A stretch of DNA of 64,000 nt from Anastatus disparis (taxonomy: Eukaryota; Arthropoda; Insecta; Hymenoptera; Eupelmidae), in NCBI GenBank assembly GCA_017163975.1, contig JAFFSR010000362.1, positions 2,374,501 to 2,438,500 on the forward strand. Direction: 5' to 3'. Position numbers and translations under genes: made by a program. Under the pieces are notes generated by a model. That model was not told where the DNA came from. It saw only the letters and a list, made by a program, of their open reading frames with translations, and ran no database searches. Each line of letters starts with the position of its first letter. Positions within the stretch are counted from its first letter, which is position 1. Shown here piece after piece: positions 1 to 11,330 of the stretch.

Positions 1-1128
1 ACTGCCACTTGTTGAACTCTTGCTACTACTCCTACTCCTGTTGCTCAGATCTCTTGATTTATTTTTAGAATGATGGTGATTTCTACTGGTATGACTGTTA
101 TATCTCTTTTCACTTGATATTTCTTGAGTACCACCACGAGTCGATCTTAACCTTGATGAGTGGTTTGGAGATACTTGACTTCTCTTACTCTTATCAGAGG
201 ATCGAGGATCATCTCTGTCAGATTTCTGACATTTATTACAACAACTTATTAGATCTTTCTGCCTATCTTCTTTTTCTCTAAATTGGTTGTCTTTTTCCCG
301 GTTGGTTATCCCGTCTACTTGCCGTTGGTCCTGACTCCTCTCTTCAACTTTTCTACTCATCTCGTTTCTCGACTCATTTCCACTAGGTTGAGTATTTACA
401 TTTTTAGTATATCTCCTTCTCGTCACATTTGCATCATAAGACAACCTTGTTGGATCACTATACTTATTAATCCAACCCAAGATGGTATAATCATTTATGG
501 ACAATGGATTGGCTATCTTTTTTCCAGCCATTGTGGTTTTAGCAGTCAATCTCATTGAAGCATTATTTTCATATGTAGTAGATGTCATCTTGGGTAACGA
601 ATAAGTTGAATATAAATCAGTGCCACTTATAGCAAGCGTACTCGTTACTGTTGTAGTCGTTAATGCTACAGTGGTCACTACTGATGCTTGTGACGAGCAA
701 GATGTCGTCGTAACATTGTTCAACGGAGATAATCTCGTATCCTCTTCTCTTGGAATTATAGACCTCCTAGTGTCGTCACCTCTAGCCCCCTCTGATTCTT
801 CAGAGTCTTGTCCCGAAGCTGATACTATCTGAGGCTCCATCTGTGTATGTATACCTGAATCACTCATATTGGGAAGCAACGACTTTACTAATGAACCACG
901 TTCGTCAACTTCAGGAAACCACGGAACTCTATATACCCCAGCTTTTCGTAACTCTGCTCTATACAATCGTTCTCGAAGAGTTTTCTCTGATCCTTGAGTG
1001 TTGAGATCAAATTCGTTCAACTCCTCATTTATTCTTTCGATAGGCCAGTCTCTGATATCCTCGTATAAATGTCTTAAAATCTCGGAACTACTAATCAGTT
1101 GCCTCAACTGCTCAGAATAATCTGCCAT
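1..1128 (-). CDS. Partial Gag-like protein of an LTR retrotransposon
   Basis: From the ATG at 1126-1128 (minus strand) the frame is open for about 376 codons and runs off the left edge. The first ~70 residues are charged and helical and include a SAP-like stretch (INEELNEFDLNTQGSEKTL). The middle is Ser/Thr-rich. The last ~150 residues are very rich in Arg, Lys and Ser, with one Cys cluster (SCCNKCQ) near residue 295. This composition suits a nucleic-acid-binding structural protein of a Ty3-type element. An LTR-like boundary and primer site lie upstream at 2.67 kb, in the same orientation. No protease or reverse transcriptase is visible; they would lie outside the window. The absence of any stop suggests a young or selected copy. 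A host SR-type protein is a less likely alternative. Confidence 0.6.
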   Translation of the reverse strand, partial: MADYSEQLRQLISSSEILRHLYEDIRDWPIERINEELNEFDLNTQGSEKTLRERLYRAELRKAGVYRVPWFPEVDERGSLVKSLLPNMSDSGIHTQMEPQIVSASGQDSEESEGARGDDTRRSIIPREEDTRLSPLNNVTTTSCSSQASVVTTVALTTTTVTSTLAISGTDLYSTYSLPKMTSTTYENNASMRLTAKTTMAGKKIANPLSINDYTILGWINKYSDPTRLSYDANVTRRRYTKNVNTQPSGNESRNEMSRKVEERSQDQRQVDGITNREKDNQFREKEDRQKDLISCCNKCQKSDRDDPRSSDKSKRSQVSPNHSSRLRSTRGGTQEISSEKRYNSHTSRNHHHSKNKSRDLSNRSRSSSKSSTSGS

Positions 1129-2671
1129 ACGGTCAGTTAGTATTAACCTTTATATTTTACTCTGTGCTCTACTCAAATCTCGACAATCTTGACTTTTCTT
1201 GAATATCTAACTTATTATTTGCTAGAAAGTTCTTAAAAGGGAAAACAAGAATGAGCAGGAACTCAATAAATTTAGAGCAAAATAAACTAATCACCTCTAG
1301 ATAAACTTCAAATAGAGGTGTAATTAACGAAGGTACACGTTCCGCAGGCAAAAAGGATGGCTCGATAAATTTTTCTTATGATAATAATAAAAAAAATTAA
1401 GTCATTAATAATAGGCAATTAAGGCAACTCAAATCTCGAAACTGGGAAGAATCTATTCTTTTTTGGGTGTTCAAAAAAAAAACTTAGTTATTTTGAGGTT
1501 ATAGGCTAATAGAAAGGTTATGACTACTAGACATTCACACACTAAAAATCGTTTGTAATATATATCCTTATCTCTAATTTATCTCCACACACAGTATAAA
1601 ATAAATAATATATCACACACATATATATACATATAAAATAAATATTTAAAATATGTCAAATTGTATAAATTTATACTCTGGCGATTACCTTTTCAATTTT
1701 ATTTTTAATCTAGAAGAGAAAATAAAAAATCTTGCTCATAAAATGAGACTTAAATTTTCTCTTCTTTTACGCTCTTCTTAAATAAATAAAATAATCTTGA
1801 GTATATATCAATTTATCTCTTCTCAATAAATATAAATTTCTTCGTTAGTCTCTTCTCAATAAATAAAAATAAAGAAATTTTCTCTTTTCTAACTCTGTTT
1901 TATTAAACTACCCCTCTGTTCTCGATAAATAATCTCTTCTCTTTCTTAGTTCTTTCTTTCTCCTCTCTCGATAAAATTTATTTAAATTGGAATAAAATGA
2001 AAAATCCTTTACTCAACTCTCGACACCTCCTCTCTCAACTCTCGATAAAATTAGATGTTAATACAAAAGAAAATTATTTTCTCAACTCTCTACTCCTATC
2101 TCAACTCTCAGAAAAAAAAAACTTTGTAATAATAAAAGAAAATTATTTTCTCAACTCTCGACTCCTCTTGATAATATAAATTAAATTTATTTTGATAACT
2201 AATTTTCTTGATTAAAACAAAAAATATGTTCTTCTTTCTTCTCAATAAAATAATTAAAGACCTCTTCTCTTGGTCTGTTTTTTTTTTTTTTTATAAGAGG
2301 GGTAAATCAAATCAATATTTGGGAAATACATTACTATATATATAAAAAAAATTAAATATATAAATGTATTTGTGTGTGTGGAGATAAACACTCTCTAAAT
2401 TAAAAATTTGTAGACTCAACACAATTTAAATTTATTTAAATTTAAAACACTTATTGCTAACTACTGACGCTCGCCATTTTCTCAAATTAGACTCGAAAAC
2501 CCACGCCACGCCGCCATTTTGAAAAACACAAAATTTCTCTTTAACAACTATTTTACACTTCAATAAACACTTTAAAAAATTTCTCTACACTTTAAACTAT
2601 GAAAATTACTTTCTCGAAATTCTAAAAATTTACACTGGTTTTTTATCAGTCCCGACGAAACCTCAGACTAA
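1129..2671 (-). other. Leader of the LTR element, AT-rich and repetitive
   Basis: No gene is seen. 1800-2180 is a CT-rich field built from degenerate copies of CTCAACTCTCGACTCCTCTC alternating with A-rich blocks. The short frames there are products of this repetition. A T15 run lies at 2278-2292. The tract joins the Gag frame to the primer-site-like sequence at 2672 and is read as an untranslated leader. Confidence 0.4.
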
Positions 2672-2683
2672 GGGCGCCATTTG
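2672..2683 (-). other. Putative tRNA primer-binding site and LTR edge
   Basis: On the minus strand the sequence reads CATTACA followed by AATGGCGCCC. TGGCGCCC next to a CA end is the usual layout of a retrotransposon primer-binding site after the 5' LTR. It has the same orientation as the Gag frame. The priming tRNA was not identified. Confidence 0.45.
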
Positions 2684-3880
2684 TAATGGGGGAATTTTGT
2701 TCCCTATCCCCCAGTTACTATTATTTTAAACTCTACAGTATCACCTCTGAATAACTATTAATTAAGTTCTTATTTTTTTCTTAAATTTTACTCTGAATAT
2801 ATTAGCAATCAACTCTCTCGGGTGGATTCTGATCGGGTCTTCGTAGGGAACAATGACGAAACCACCGATGTAAACCAGCACAAATTATTTATATATATTT
2901 TATAACAAAACAATGTTAATAAACACTTAAATTACACTGTTAAGTAAAATACAAAAGAAGTAATTTTCACTCTATATTTATTAAAGTAAATTTAACATAC
3001 TTTTACCCGACAATTTATCGAAAATTGTGTAAGTGTAAAAGAAAAGTAGTGTGATTAAACTCTGACTCGACTTAATAATTTCTCAGATTAATGATAATTA
3101 AATAAAATCCAATTAAACTCGTTAAATTAATTTACTTTTAATAATGGCGGCTACAACCGACGAGCAAAACGGCGACGCGCACTGACTCTAAATTATTAAA
3201 TGATTTGATATTTAAGATGGAGGACTCACCTTAATGTACAAAGCGTTACTCTCCAAGAAAATAAAACAAAACTCCAATGATTTAACTCCAACTCCCAAAA
3301 TCTCCTTTCTTCGTGTAAATAAATTTCTCAGCTCTCTCAAAAATATCCAAAAATGGCAAAAATAGTAAGGCAGCAAAATGGCAAAATGGCAGTGTAAAAA
3401 CTCTATTGAATAAATCCTAATAAAATGGAGTCAAGACTCAAGAAAATGGCTCAACGAGCAGTAACAGGAAAACCAACAAGTGCAACCAGCAAGATCCAAT
3501 AGAGAAGTGTGTCGATGGCGCGTCTTCTCTCGAGCTCCTTCCTCTTCATCCCTTCTTTTATCAATTACGTCATAAATAGGATAATGGTTGATTAGTTATT
3601 AATCCTTTTCGTAATTCTTATTTGTTAATTACAAAGGATGTTAACTCTTAACCAATCAACATCTTTCCTTTTGGCGGCTTCTTTTATGTTAGCGCCCTCT
3701 ATTTCTTGCGTGCTCTATTTAAATTTCTATTTAGAAGACTCCCTATACTTAGTTTTAATAATTATACCTATTATTGTAACGTTATCTCTCTCCAACGCTC
3801 GATTCTTTATCTTCTATTATCTCTCTCGCTCGAATTCACGTATCTTCATATAACATACTGATATAGATTAATATTTTTAC
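2682..3880 (-). repeat. Putative 5' LTR of the minus-strand element (outer edge uncertain)
   Basis: Starts TGTAATGGGGGAATTTTG on the plus strand, which is the CA end of the LTR when read on the minus strand. The partner LTR is outside the window, so the outer edge cannot be fixed. GC-richer patches at 3143-3185 and 3505-3550 resemble promoter or leader DNA. Frames within it are short and unconvincing. Confidence 0.35.
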
Positions 3881-4650
3881 AATTGCCCATGTATATACTC
3901 CCTCTACTACCGTTTCTACCTTTACTCAGGTATATACGAGCCTGCTGCCGTTATTTGTACAATTACCCATGTATATACGAGCCTGCTATACAAGCTATAG
4001 CAGGCTCCCCTTTATCGCTGATCCTTTAACTTTTCATGCGCATGACTCGATTTCTGCCGCGAGTCGGTCATTTACCGACACTTCCCCTTTACTCTCGAGC
4101 ACGTGTTACAAATGTTCCGCGTCGTTTCCCGGTTTTGCTCGTCATCGCGTACCGCGAGTGTATTGTGCGCATGTCCTTATACACCGGGTGTGTGTGTGTG
4201 TGTCAGTGTACAGGTGACAGTGCTGCGGCGTGCACGTCGTCATCGAGAACATAAGATGGCGACGCACAAGAACACTGTCACAGATTATTTTCTTTTCTAA
4301 ACATGTGTTCTTTTCGTTGATCTGTTATGTGCACTAGTGTTAAGAGGTTACAGCCATCACCGTAGCTTCAACTCCTAGTGCACAACAAGAAAACTGATGG
4401 TGACTGGGGTTTTTCCTTCACCACGTGTTCGGATGTGAGGTTAGGTTCCTCTTTCTCTCTTTCTCTCTCTAGCGGTAAGTCTTCTGCTCGTCGCTATGCT
4501 TCTTGTTTACCTTGAAACAAACAAGAGTAAACTGATTAATTTCTTTTAATTATATTAATTAATAAACTATTCAGTCAGTGCATTTCGGCTAATTTTCCTC
4601 TTTTATTCTTTTTAATAAATATTTTATTGTGATGCAATAAATGCATCACA
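3881..4650. other. Intergenic, no gene seen
   Basis: Two ~20-bp direct copies of a block beginning TACAATT and containing CCCATGTATATAC lie near 3878 and 3957. A GT run follows at 4187-4203. The overlapping 65-82 aa frames at 3969-4300 lack family resemblance and look incidental. Confidence 0.5.
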
Positions 4651-4968
4651 CCTTTAATGCAAAACGTATTTGCCTGATTAACGAGTAATGATAATTATCT
4701 CTAAACTAAAAGTAATTAGACGCATGTGACACGTTCGCATAAGCATATAATAAAAGATAACGCTTCATAGATATTTTTAAATTGTTAGGCTGCGCACGAC
4801 AGGCTCGCTAACAAACATTATGTTATATTATGTATTTTGACTAGTTTTTCCACCTATATAAATAAAACCATCATTTCCATTTAATTGATTGATATCATTT
4901 ATTATTATCAGTGAATATTTACTAAAATTAAATAATCTAAAATATACATATATATATATATATATATA

Positions 4969-5413
4969 TTTATGTCGTCGTAGGCCGTATTCGGTGGAAT
5001 ACCTATAGACCACGCTAAATTTGTATAGGCATTGCATACGTTCATGCTAATATCTCGACGATATTCTCTCTGTCAATACTCCCTTAGGGAGTATCGACAG
5101 CTCTATACTCCCTAAGGGAGTATTAACAGATCGAGATATCGCACAGCATGGCCGTATATGACGCGAGTGACATCGATTCGTAGGTTAGTGAAAACAAAAG
5201 AATGTCGTTAGATATGTCAATGCTCATACAAATTCATATAAAATCTTAACTTTACAGAATGTTTTGTTTAAACAAATTTTCAAAGTTAAACAGTTAATAA
5301 GTAAAATAAATAAGTAAATAATGACATTATTTACTTTTTTTTAATAAAACATATATCATTAATTTAAAAAAATCATTTTTATAGTTCCTCATACGGCCTA
5401 CCAACGACATAAA
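4969..5413. mobile_element. Small inverted-repeat element (MITE-like) inside the LTR
   Basis: Ends are inverted copies: TTTATGTCGTCGTAGGCCG at the left and, with one extra base, its reverse complement at the right (ACGGCCTACCAACGACATAAA without its first base). An internal hairpin repeats ACTCCCT-AGGGAGT at 5073-5130. No coding capacity. Absent from the second LTR copy, which supports insertion. Confidence 0.65.
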
Positions 5414-5420
5414 CTTATCT

Positions 5421-5588
5421 ACGTAACTTGGGAGTACGAAGGATTCTGAATCCAGGCTTGACTAAAGTGCTTGTCGCTTGAGCAGCAGTCAGTCTCGGGC
5501 GCGCTTCGCGCGCCCTCGACTCACTGCTACTCAAGCGACAAACACTTTAGTCTCGCCTGTATTCATCCTTCGTACTCCCAAGTTACGT
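5421..5588. repeat. Foldback (palindromic) element
   Basis: Arms begin ACGTAACTTGGGAGTACGAA and end with the reverse complement. The centre is the GC-rich palindrome GGGCGCGCTTCGCGCGCCC. The element is about 168 bp, non-coding, and could form a long RNA hairpin if transcribed. Confidence 0.75.
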
Positions 5589-5589
5589 A

Positions 5590-5593
5590 TATT

Positions 5594-5682
<89 letters not shown>
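5590..5682. repeat. (TA)n microsatellite
   Basis: An uninterrupted TA tract of about 85 bp that also yields spurious Tyr-Ile repeat frames. Confidence 0.9.
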
Positions 5683-5685
<3 letters not shown>

Positions 5686-5702
5686 AAAGTAAATTCACTA
5701 TA

Positions 5703-5714
5703 ATTGGCGCTCAA
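5703..5714 (+). other. Putative primer-binding site
   Basis: TTGGCGCTCAAC directly follows the LTR. It is repeated at 8629-8640 after the second LTR. Confidence 0.55.
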
Positions 5715-5812
5715 CTAGAGGTATAGGGAGCTGCGTGCGTATTGCCATAAACTAAAATATTAATTCGTTGAATTTTTTTCGCCGAGGCGATTGATGACAA
5801 GCTACATCTATA

Positions 5813-7812
5813 ATGGCGAGTATGGAGGAGTTAAGGGAGATGTTACGGCGCATAGAAAACCAAGCAGCGGCGGTCGCCAAGGAAAATGAGATCCTTGGAA
5901 ATCAGATTTAGATTTTAACGGAGGAAAATGGAAAATGGAGACAGCGGCTCAATGACGTCATACATTCGTCGGTACACGAAACTACGGTGGTCATGAACGA
6001 CGCTACAACGCGAACAGCGACACCTGACGTAAATGGAGGAAATGAACAACAGCCGCTAAGCGTAACGGTAAATCAGCAAAACAACAGCGTAAATGGCGGA
6101 AGTAATTTAATGCGTGGTAATGGCGATGTAAGTACGGTGCTCATCGAGGGTTTATTGGATAGATTTGAGTGTACACAGATAAACGTTACGATTCCCACGT
6201 TTGACGGTTATAAGGGCAATGCCCGTGAATATATTGAAAATCTAAATAAGTATTTTGTGCGCAAAAAAGTAAGAGAGGAGCACAAGTTAATAGTTGCGGA
6301 GGAGACACTTAGAGGGCGCGCTAAAGCATGGTTTGAAGCTAGATATCAGCCATTTTGTGATTATGAACATTTTAAAATTTTGTTTGTTAAGGAATTGGAC
6401 TCGATACAAGCTAGAATTTGCATAAAAAGCGAATGGGCAAATCTTAAATTTAGAAAAACGAATCATTCATTATATGAATATTTTATGGAACAATTGAAAA
6501 CCGCAAAATATTTTACGCCGAGATTAGACGAATATGAGATAAATTTTACGATATAGTTAAACAATTGCCGCGACATGCGAGGGATATTCTTGCAACGGTA
6601 AGCTTCGGAGATACGGACAGAGTCGCAAAGACTCTTGCAAATTTAGACGAGTCCTACAAGGACAATATTAATGATAGACCTTTGTTGCTTCGTGAAAGGA
6701 ATCAAATCAATCATATACGTAAAATCGTAAATAATAATGCTGGAAATTCTGAATGTTTGCGTGCTCCCGAGAATATAAATTGGAGAGAAAGTAATTATGA
6801 TAAATATGTAATTAATGATGAAAATCGTAAGATGAGTGTTCAGTCGCAAGTGAGGCAGGCTAGCATTAATGTAATTAGGTTAGAGTATGAGTGTGATGTT
6901 GATGTGAGTGATGACAACGTACGTAACGACGTACAAGTACAGAGGCAAGATGAAAAAACAGGTGAAATAGTACAACCTGAAAAGAATGTAGATAATTGTG
7001 AGGATTCGGTTGGGCACACTCATTCGAGTGATGAATTTAATAATATTTCTGACCATCGGTCATTACCGTTTTGTTTAAATTCGCCGGTTATTAATGCGCG
7101 GGTAATTCGGTGGATCTTATGTGCAAAACAATATTTTTGCAATAACAAATACGGTAAAATTGGTAATAGTTTGGTTGCGGACATTTTCACTAGGTGCTTT
7201 CTAGGGGGGTCGGTTGACAAGCAATTTGATAATAAATATGTTAAGCAAGCACCTCAGGAAAATGACGTAAGCTTTCATGAGACTTGTTCGATTAATTCAA
7301 TTGCTGAACGCAGTGCGTATCAAGAGTTGTTAAACGGGTTTAAGCGAAATAGTCAATACCAAGAATGTGATATTGTTCGTCAAGAGCGAATGACGAAGGT
7401 TCAGAAAGATTTTAAAGATGAGAAATGGGATAAACGGGGGAGACGCTATTTGTCACATCGCGTGGTTGATAAAGCTTTAAAATGTACTCTTGTAACATTG
7501 GGATGTGCGGGGGCCGCGAAGTTATATGAATGTCCAGTGGAATTCTTTTATTGGCGGCGTAGACGTAAAAAATATGTATATGCGGCGGTGTGTGTGTGTA
7601 TATATTGTAAAGTGTGGGTGATGAGCGTGGTACGGGATCATCTGCGAATGATCTATAATTTTGTCAAACGAGCCTCGATAAAAGTAGGGCTAATTTCTGT
7701 ATCAATATTCGTAGGAGGAATTATATTTGTTTGTATATACGTGAAATTGAGAGGTATGGTGGTAGAGGCGTGGTCCGCGGTAGCTTCTGTACGCTTTGTT
7801 TATGGGCACTAG
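5813..7812 (+). pseudogene. Gag-like gene of a retroelement with no visible pol
   Basis: The frame opens at the ATG of MASMEELREMLRRIENQ. It meets a TAG about 32 codons in, continues in frame to 6556, and then shifts by one base into the 6565-7812 frame. Residues around 6200-6550 look like a retrotransposon capsid (TFDGYKGNAREYIENL, then a retroviral-Gag-like LRGRAKAWFEARYQPF block). The second frame is acidic, then basic, and ends with a hydrophobic segment (VGLISVSIFVGGIIFVCIYV) close to the stop. No zinc knuckle, protease, reverse transcriptase or integrase lies before the polypurine tract at 7871. The element therefore looks non-autonomous or internally deleted. The tail with a membrane-like segment could be the remnant of a deleted downstream gene. 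Confidence 0.65.
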
Positions 7813-7870
7813 TGGTCTACGGCTCTATTACATGTATTTACAGACGACTCTATTGTCTGAGTGTCGTCTT

Positions 7871-7880
7871 CGGGGGCAAT
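7871..7880 (+). other. Putative polypurine tract
   Basis: CGGGGGCAAT immediately precedes TGTAATAG, the likely start of the second LTR. This is the expected position for plus-strand priming. Confidence 0.5.
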
Positions 7881-8628
7881 TGTAATAGACCCTATAGGAT
7901 CTTTATTATTTATTTGAATTTCGCGCTTGTATTTATACGCCATTGCGTGGCGCTCGCGTATATTGCGCCATTTGACGACGAAGAGCAAGAAGGAAACGAC
8001 GCCATTGAGCGTCAGACGCTGTGGAGACGTCACACGAGACAGAGGTCAACGCTGACTCCGATCTCTCTTAATTAGACTGCGACACCAGGAGGTCAACGCT
8101 GACTCCTGCATAGTTTCTTTTAAACGATTTTTGTTAGAAAATCTCAAGACAACTCCTCGGATCTCGTTGTCGGGTGATACACCATCGGCGTTCCCGGGAT
8201 CGAGTAGCGGCATCAATTATACGAGGTAAAGTGAGACTTCGCACGAGAGAACATTTCACATATAAAATTCACTCCACAGGATTATATCCTTTAATGCAAA
8301 ACGTATTTGCCTGATTAACGAGTAATGATAATTATCTCTAAAATAAAAGTAATGAGACGCATGTGACACGTTCGCATAAGCATATAATAAAAGATAACGC
8401 TTCATAGATATTTTTAAATTGTTAGGCTGCGCACGACAGGCTCGCTAACAAACATTATGTTATATTATGTATTTTGACTAGTTTTTCCACCTATATAAAT
8501 AAAACCATCATTTCCATTTAATTGATTGATATCATTTATTATTATCAGTGAATATTTACTAAAATTAAATAATCTAAAATATACATATATATATATATAT
8601 ATATATAAACAAAGTAAATTCACTATAA
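7881..8628 (+). repeat. Second LTR (complete copy)
   Basis: Begins TGTAATAG after the polypurine tract and ends just before TTGGCGCTCAAC. Its 3' ~340 bp match the first LTR. A TATATAAATA box lies at 8490-8503 within U3/R-like sequence. No clear CA end is visible next to the primer site, so the 3' edge is uncertain by a few bases. Confidence 0.65.
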
Positions 8629-8993
8629 TTGGCGCTCAACTAGAGGTATAGGGAGCTGCGTGCGTATTGCCATAAACTAAAATATTAATTCGTTGAATTT
8701 TTTTTGCCGAGGCGATTGATGACAAGCTACATCTATAATGGCGAGTATGGAGGAGTTAAGGGAGATATTACGGCGCATAGAAAACCAAGCAGCGGCGGTC
8801 GCCAAGGAAAATGAGATCCTTGGAAATCAGATTTAGATTTTAACGGAGGAAAATGGAAAATGGAGACAGCGGCTCAATGACGTCATACATTCGTCGGTAC
8901 ACGAAACTACGGTGGTCATGAACGACGCTACAACGCGAACAGCGACACCTGACGTAAATGGAAGAAATGAACAACAGCCGCTAAGCGTAACGC
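8629..8993 (+). pseudogene. Second, truncated copy of leader and gag start
   Basis: Repeats 5703-6068 nearly base for base, including the same in-frame TAG after GNQI. It stops abruptly after CGTAACG at 8993, where an AT-rich repeat begins. LTR-internal-LTR-internal order indicates a tandem copy or a recombination product. Confidence 0.8.
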
Positions 8994-10870
8994 TTTATTT
9001 TCAAGAAAAGTTGGAATAATTTGAAAATCCCATTATTTGACACTAATTTCTAATTTTATAAGTTATTCCAACTTTTTTTAAAAACGAAGCAATAAAATTA
9101 ATTTATATTAATCAAAGACAATATTTCATTATATTAAACACATCGAAACCATCTCTTTATTTTTGCCTCTTGTTGCTAATTTTGGGAGAAAAGTCAATTT
9201 TTTAATTAGAAAAGGACAGAGATACAGCGGTCTCTTAAATTAAACAAATATAATGACTTGTCCGCACTAAAGCTATATTCATACAATAATTTTTGTTAAA
9301 ATAAAATATCATTTAGACTTGTTATTTTTTTATGAGCTTGGATTGGAAATTAGATATCAAACTCGACAAACCTAACCTTAAAATACGACATATCGAAAGT
9401 TTTTATTATAACTTTGTATGTATAATATTTTGGTGGATTTCTTGAGTTGTCCGCACTAGAGTTTAATCTTATAAATTTTTTCTTTGTAGCAAAGAAATTT
9501 GATTAAACGCATCGTTTATTCATAAGTTAAGATTGGAAATATTATTAGAAGGCGGACAGCTTCGTTATGCTCTTAAATTCAAAACTAATTTATTTCATTC
9601 TAACAAATAATTTCGTTTAATTAAATATATATTCATTCAAATTTATTTTGTTCTATCAAACAAATGAAATATTTGATTTTAAATAAACCGTTTATTTGAT
9701 TTAACGGGATATCGGAGCTGCAGCAATCAAGTTTTGTTTTATTTATTCTATCAATATCTTTTCAAATTTATAAATTAGACAAATATAATGACTTGTCCGC
9801 ACTAAAGCTATATTAAACTAATAATTTTTATTAAAATAAAAAATCATTTGGACTTGTTATTTTTTCATGAACTAGGAATGGAAAATAGATGTCAAACTCG
9901 ACAAACCTAACCTTGAAATACAATACATTGAAAGTTCTTATTATAACTTTTCATGTATAGTTTTTTGATGGATTTCTTGAGTTGTCCGCACTAGAGTTTT
10001 ATGTTACTAATTTTTTCTTTTTAGCAAAAAAACTCGATTAAACGCACTGTTTATTAGTAAGTTAGGATTGCAAATATTATAAGAAGGCAGGTAGCTCCGT
10101 CATGCTCTTAAATAATGATTCTGTTTTATCCAAATAAATGTTGGTTATTTTAAATAAATGCTAATTCAAATAAACGTGTTTTTAATTGAAAACTAATTTA
10201 TTTCATTGAAACAAATAATTTATCTTAATTCAATGTATATTTATTCAAAATCATTTTGTTCTATCAAACAAATGAAATATCTGATTTCAAATAAACCGTT
10301 TATTCGATTTAAATAATGATTCTGTTTTATCCAACTAAATTTTGGTTATTTTAAATAAATTCTAATTCAAATAAACATGTTTTTAATTCAAAACTAATTT
10401 ATTTCATTCAAACAAATATTTCAGTTCAAATTAATAAATATTCATTCAAATTTATTTTGTTCGTTCAAACAAATAAATTTATTGATTTCAAATGAACCAT
10501 AATGGTTAATTCAAATAAATGCTAATTCAAATAAACCATTTTTTATATTTAAAATCAATTTGTTTCTTTTAAATAAATAATGTAGTTCAACTCAATAAAT
10601 ATTTATTCAAATTCATTTTGTCCTTTCAAACAAATGAATTTATTGATTTTAAATAAACCGTTTATTTGATTCAATTAATGATTCTTTATAATCTAATTAA
10701 ATGTTGTTTAATTCAAATGAATAAAAATTCAAATATTTTTGTTATTAATTTTAAATAAATATTTGGTTGAAGCAAGAACTAAATATTTTATTCAACTAAA
10801 TGTTTATTCGAATCAACTAATTGAAATTCAAATAAATATATTTAGTTTTTTCAACCAAATTTTTTTTTCA
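8994..10870. repeat. AT-rich complex repeat field
   Basis: A ~350-bp block starting GACTTGTCCGCACTAAAGC recurs 535 bp apart (9255 and 9790), each time followed by GAGTTGTCCGCACTAGAG (9444 and 9979). From about 10,110 shorter units rich in TTCAAATAAA repeat roughly every 180-200 bp until TTTTTTCAGTGTG at 10,862. No coding frame is seen. Confidence 0.7.
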
Positions 10871-11174
10871 GTGTGCGAATAGTCTTTTGCTAAAATATTT
10901 TTATAAGAGTACTCGGTTGTTTACTTTAGACTTGAATATTCCGTAATACTTTTGCAAAATCTTGGTTAGCATTAATTTCGTAGACTTTCAATAAAGTCTT
11001 CTTTGGAATGTTTCCGAAATTTTTCAGTAGCCTTAAATGGGAACATTTCAATGATATATTCTAGAAACATTAATGAATACTTTTATAAAATACAGAAATA
11101 AGGCAATAGTTTTTGTTTTAAATATTATTATTGTATAACTTCATTTCAATTAAAACATTAAAAAACTCGCAGAT
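10871..11174. other. Intergenic, nothing recognised
   Basis: AT-rich unique-looking sequence without an open frame, repeat or RNA gene that I can support. Confidence 0.5.
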
Positions 11175-11176
11175 GT

Positions 11177-11330
11177 ATAGTCGACGGTAACATATTCTAT
11201 GATAATTCTTTTTTCAAAATTTGAAAAATTAACCTATAAAAATGAGCGAACTAACGGAATCATCCAGTAAGATTACGTTATTTTGAAATTGCAGAAAAAG
11301 AATTATCATAGAATATGTTACCGTCGACTG
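11177..11330. mobile_element. Tc1/mariner-like MITE
   Basis: Inverted ends of about 37 bp: AGTCGACGGTAACATATTC at the left and the reverse complement at the right, flanked by TA on both sides (11175-11176, 11331-11332). The element is 154 bp and has no open frame. TA duplication and size suggest a Tc1/mariner-derived MITE. Confidence 0.7.

Larger units (their letters stand above)
4651..5702 (+). repeat. 5'-truncated first LTR, interrupted by nested elements
   Basis: 4651-4968 and about 5681-5702 match 8290-8628 almost base for base. In the second copy these parts are joined by a single TA tract, so 4969-5680 is inserted material. The first ~400 bp of the LTR present at 7881-8289 are missing before 4651, so this copy is truncated at its left end. 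It is followed by the primer-site-like TTGGCGCTCAAC at 5703. Confidence 0.75.

Noticed and set aside
283..832. Plus-strand frames of 91 and 70 aa
   Set aside because: They lie opposite the 376-codon minus-strand Gag frame, which is far longer and has a coherent composition.
5471..5726. 70-82 aa frames of Tyr-Ile repeats
   Set aside because: They run through a pure TA microsatellite and a foldback element.
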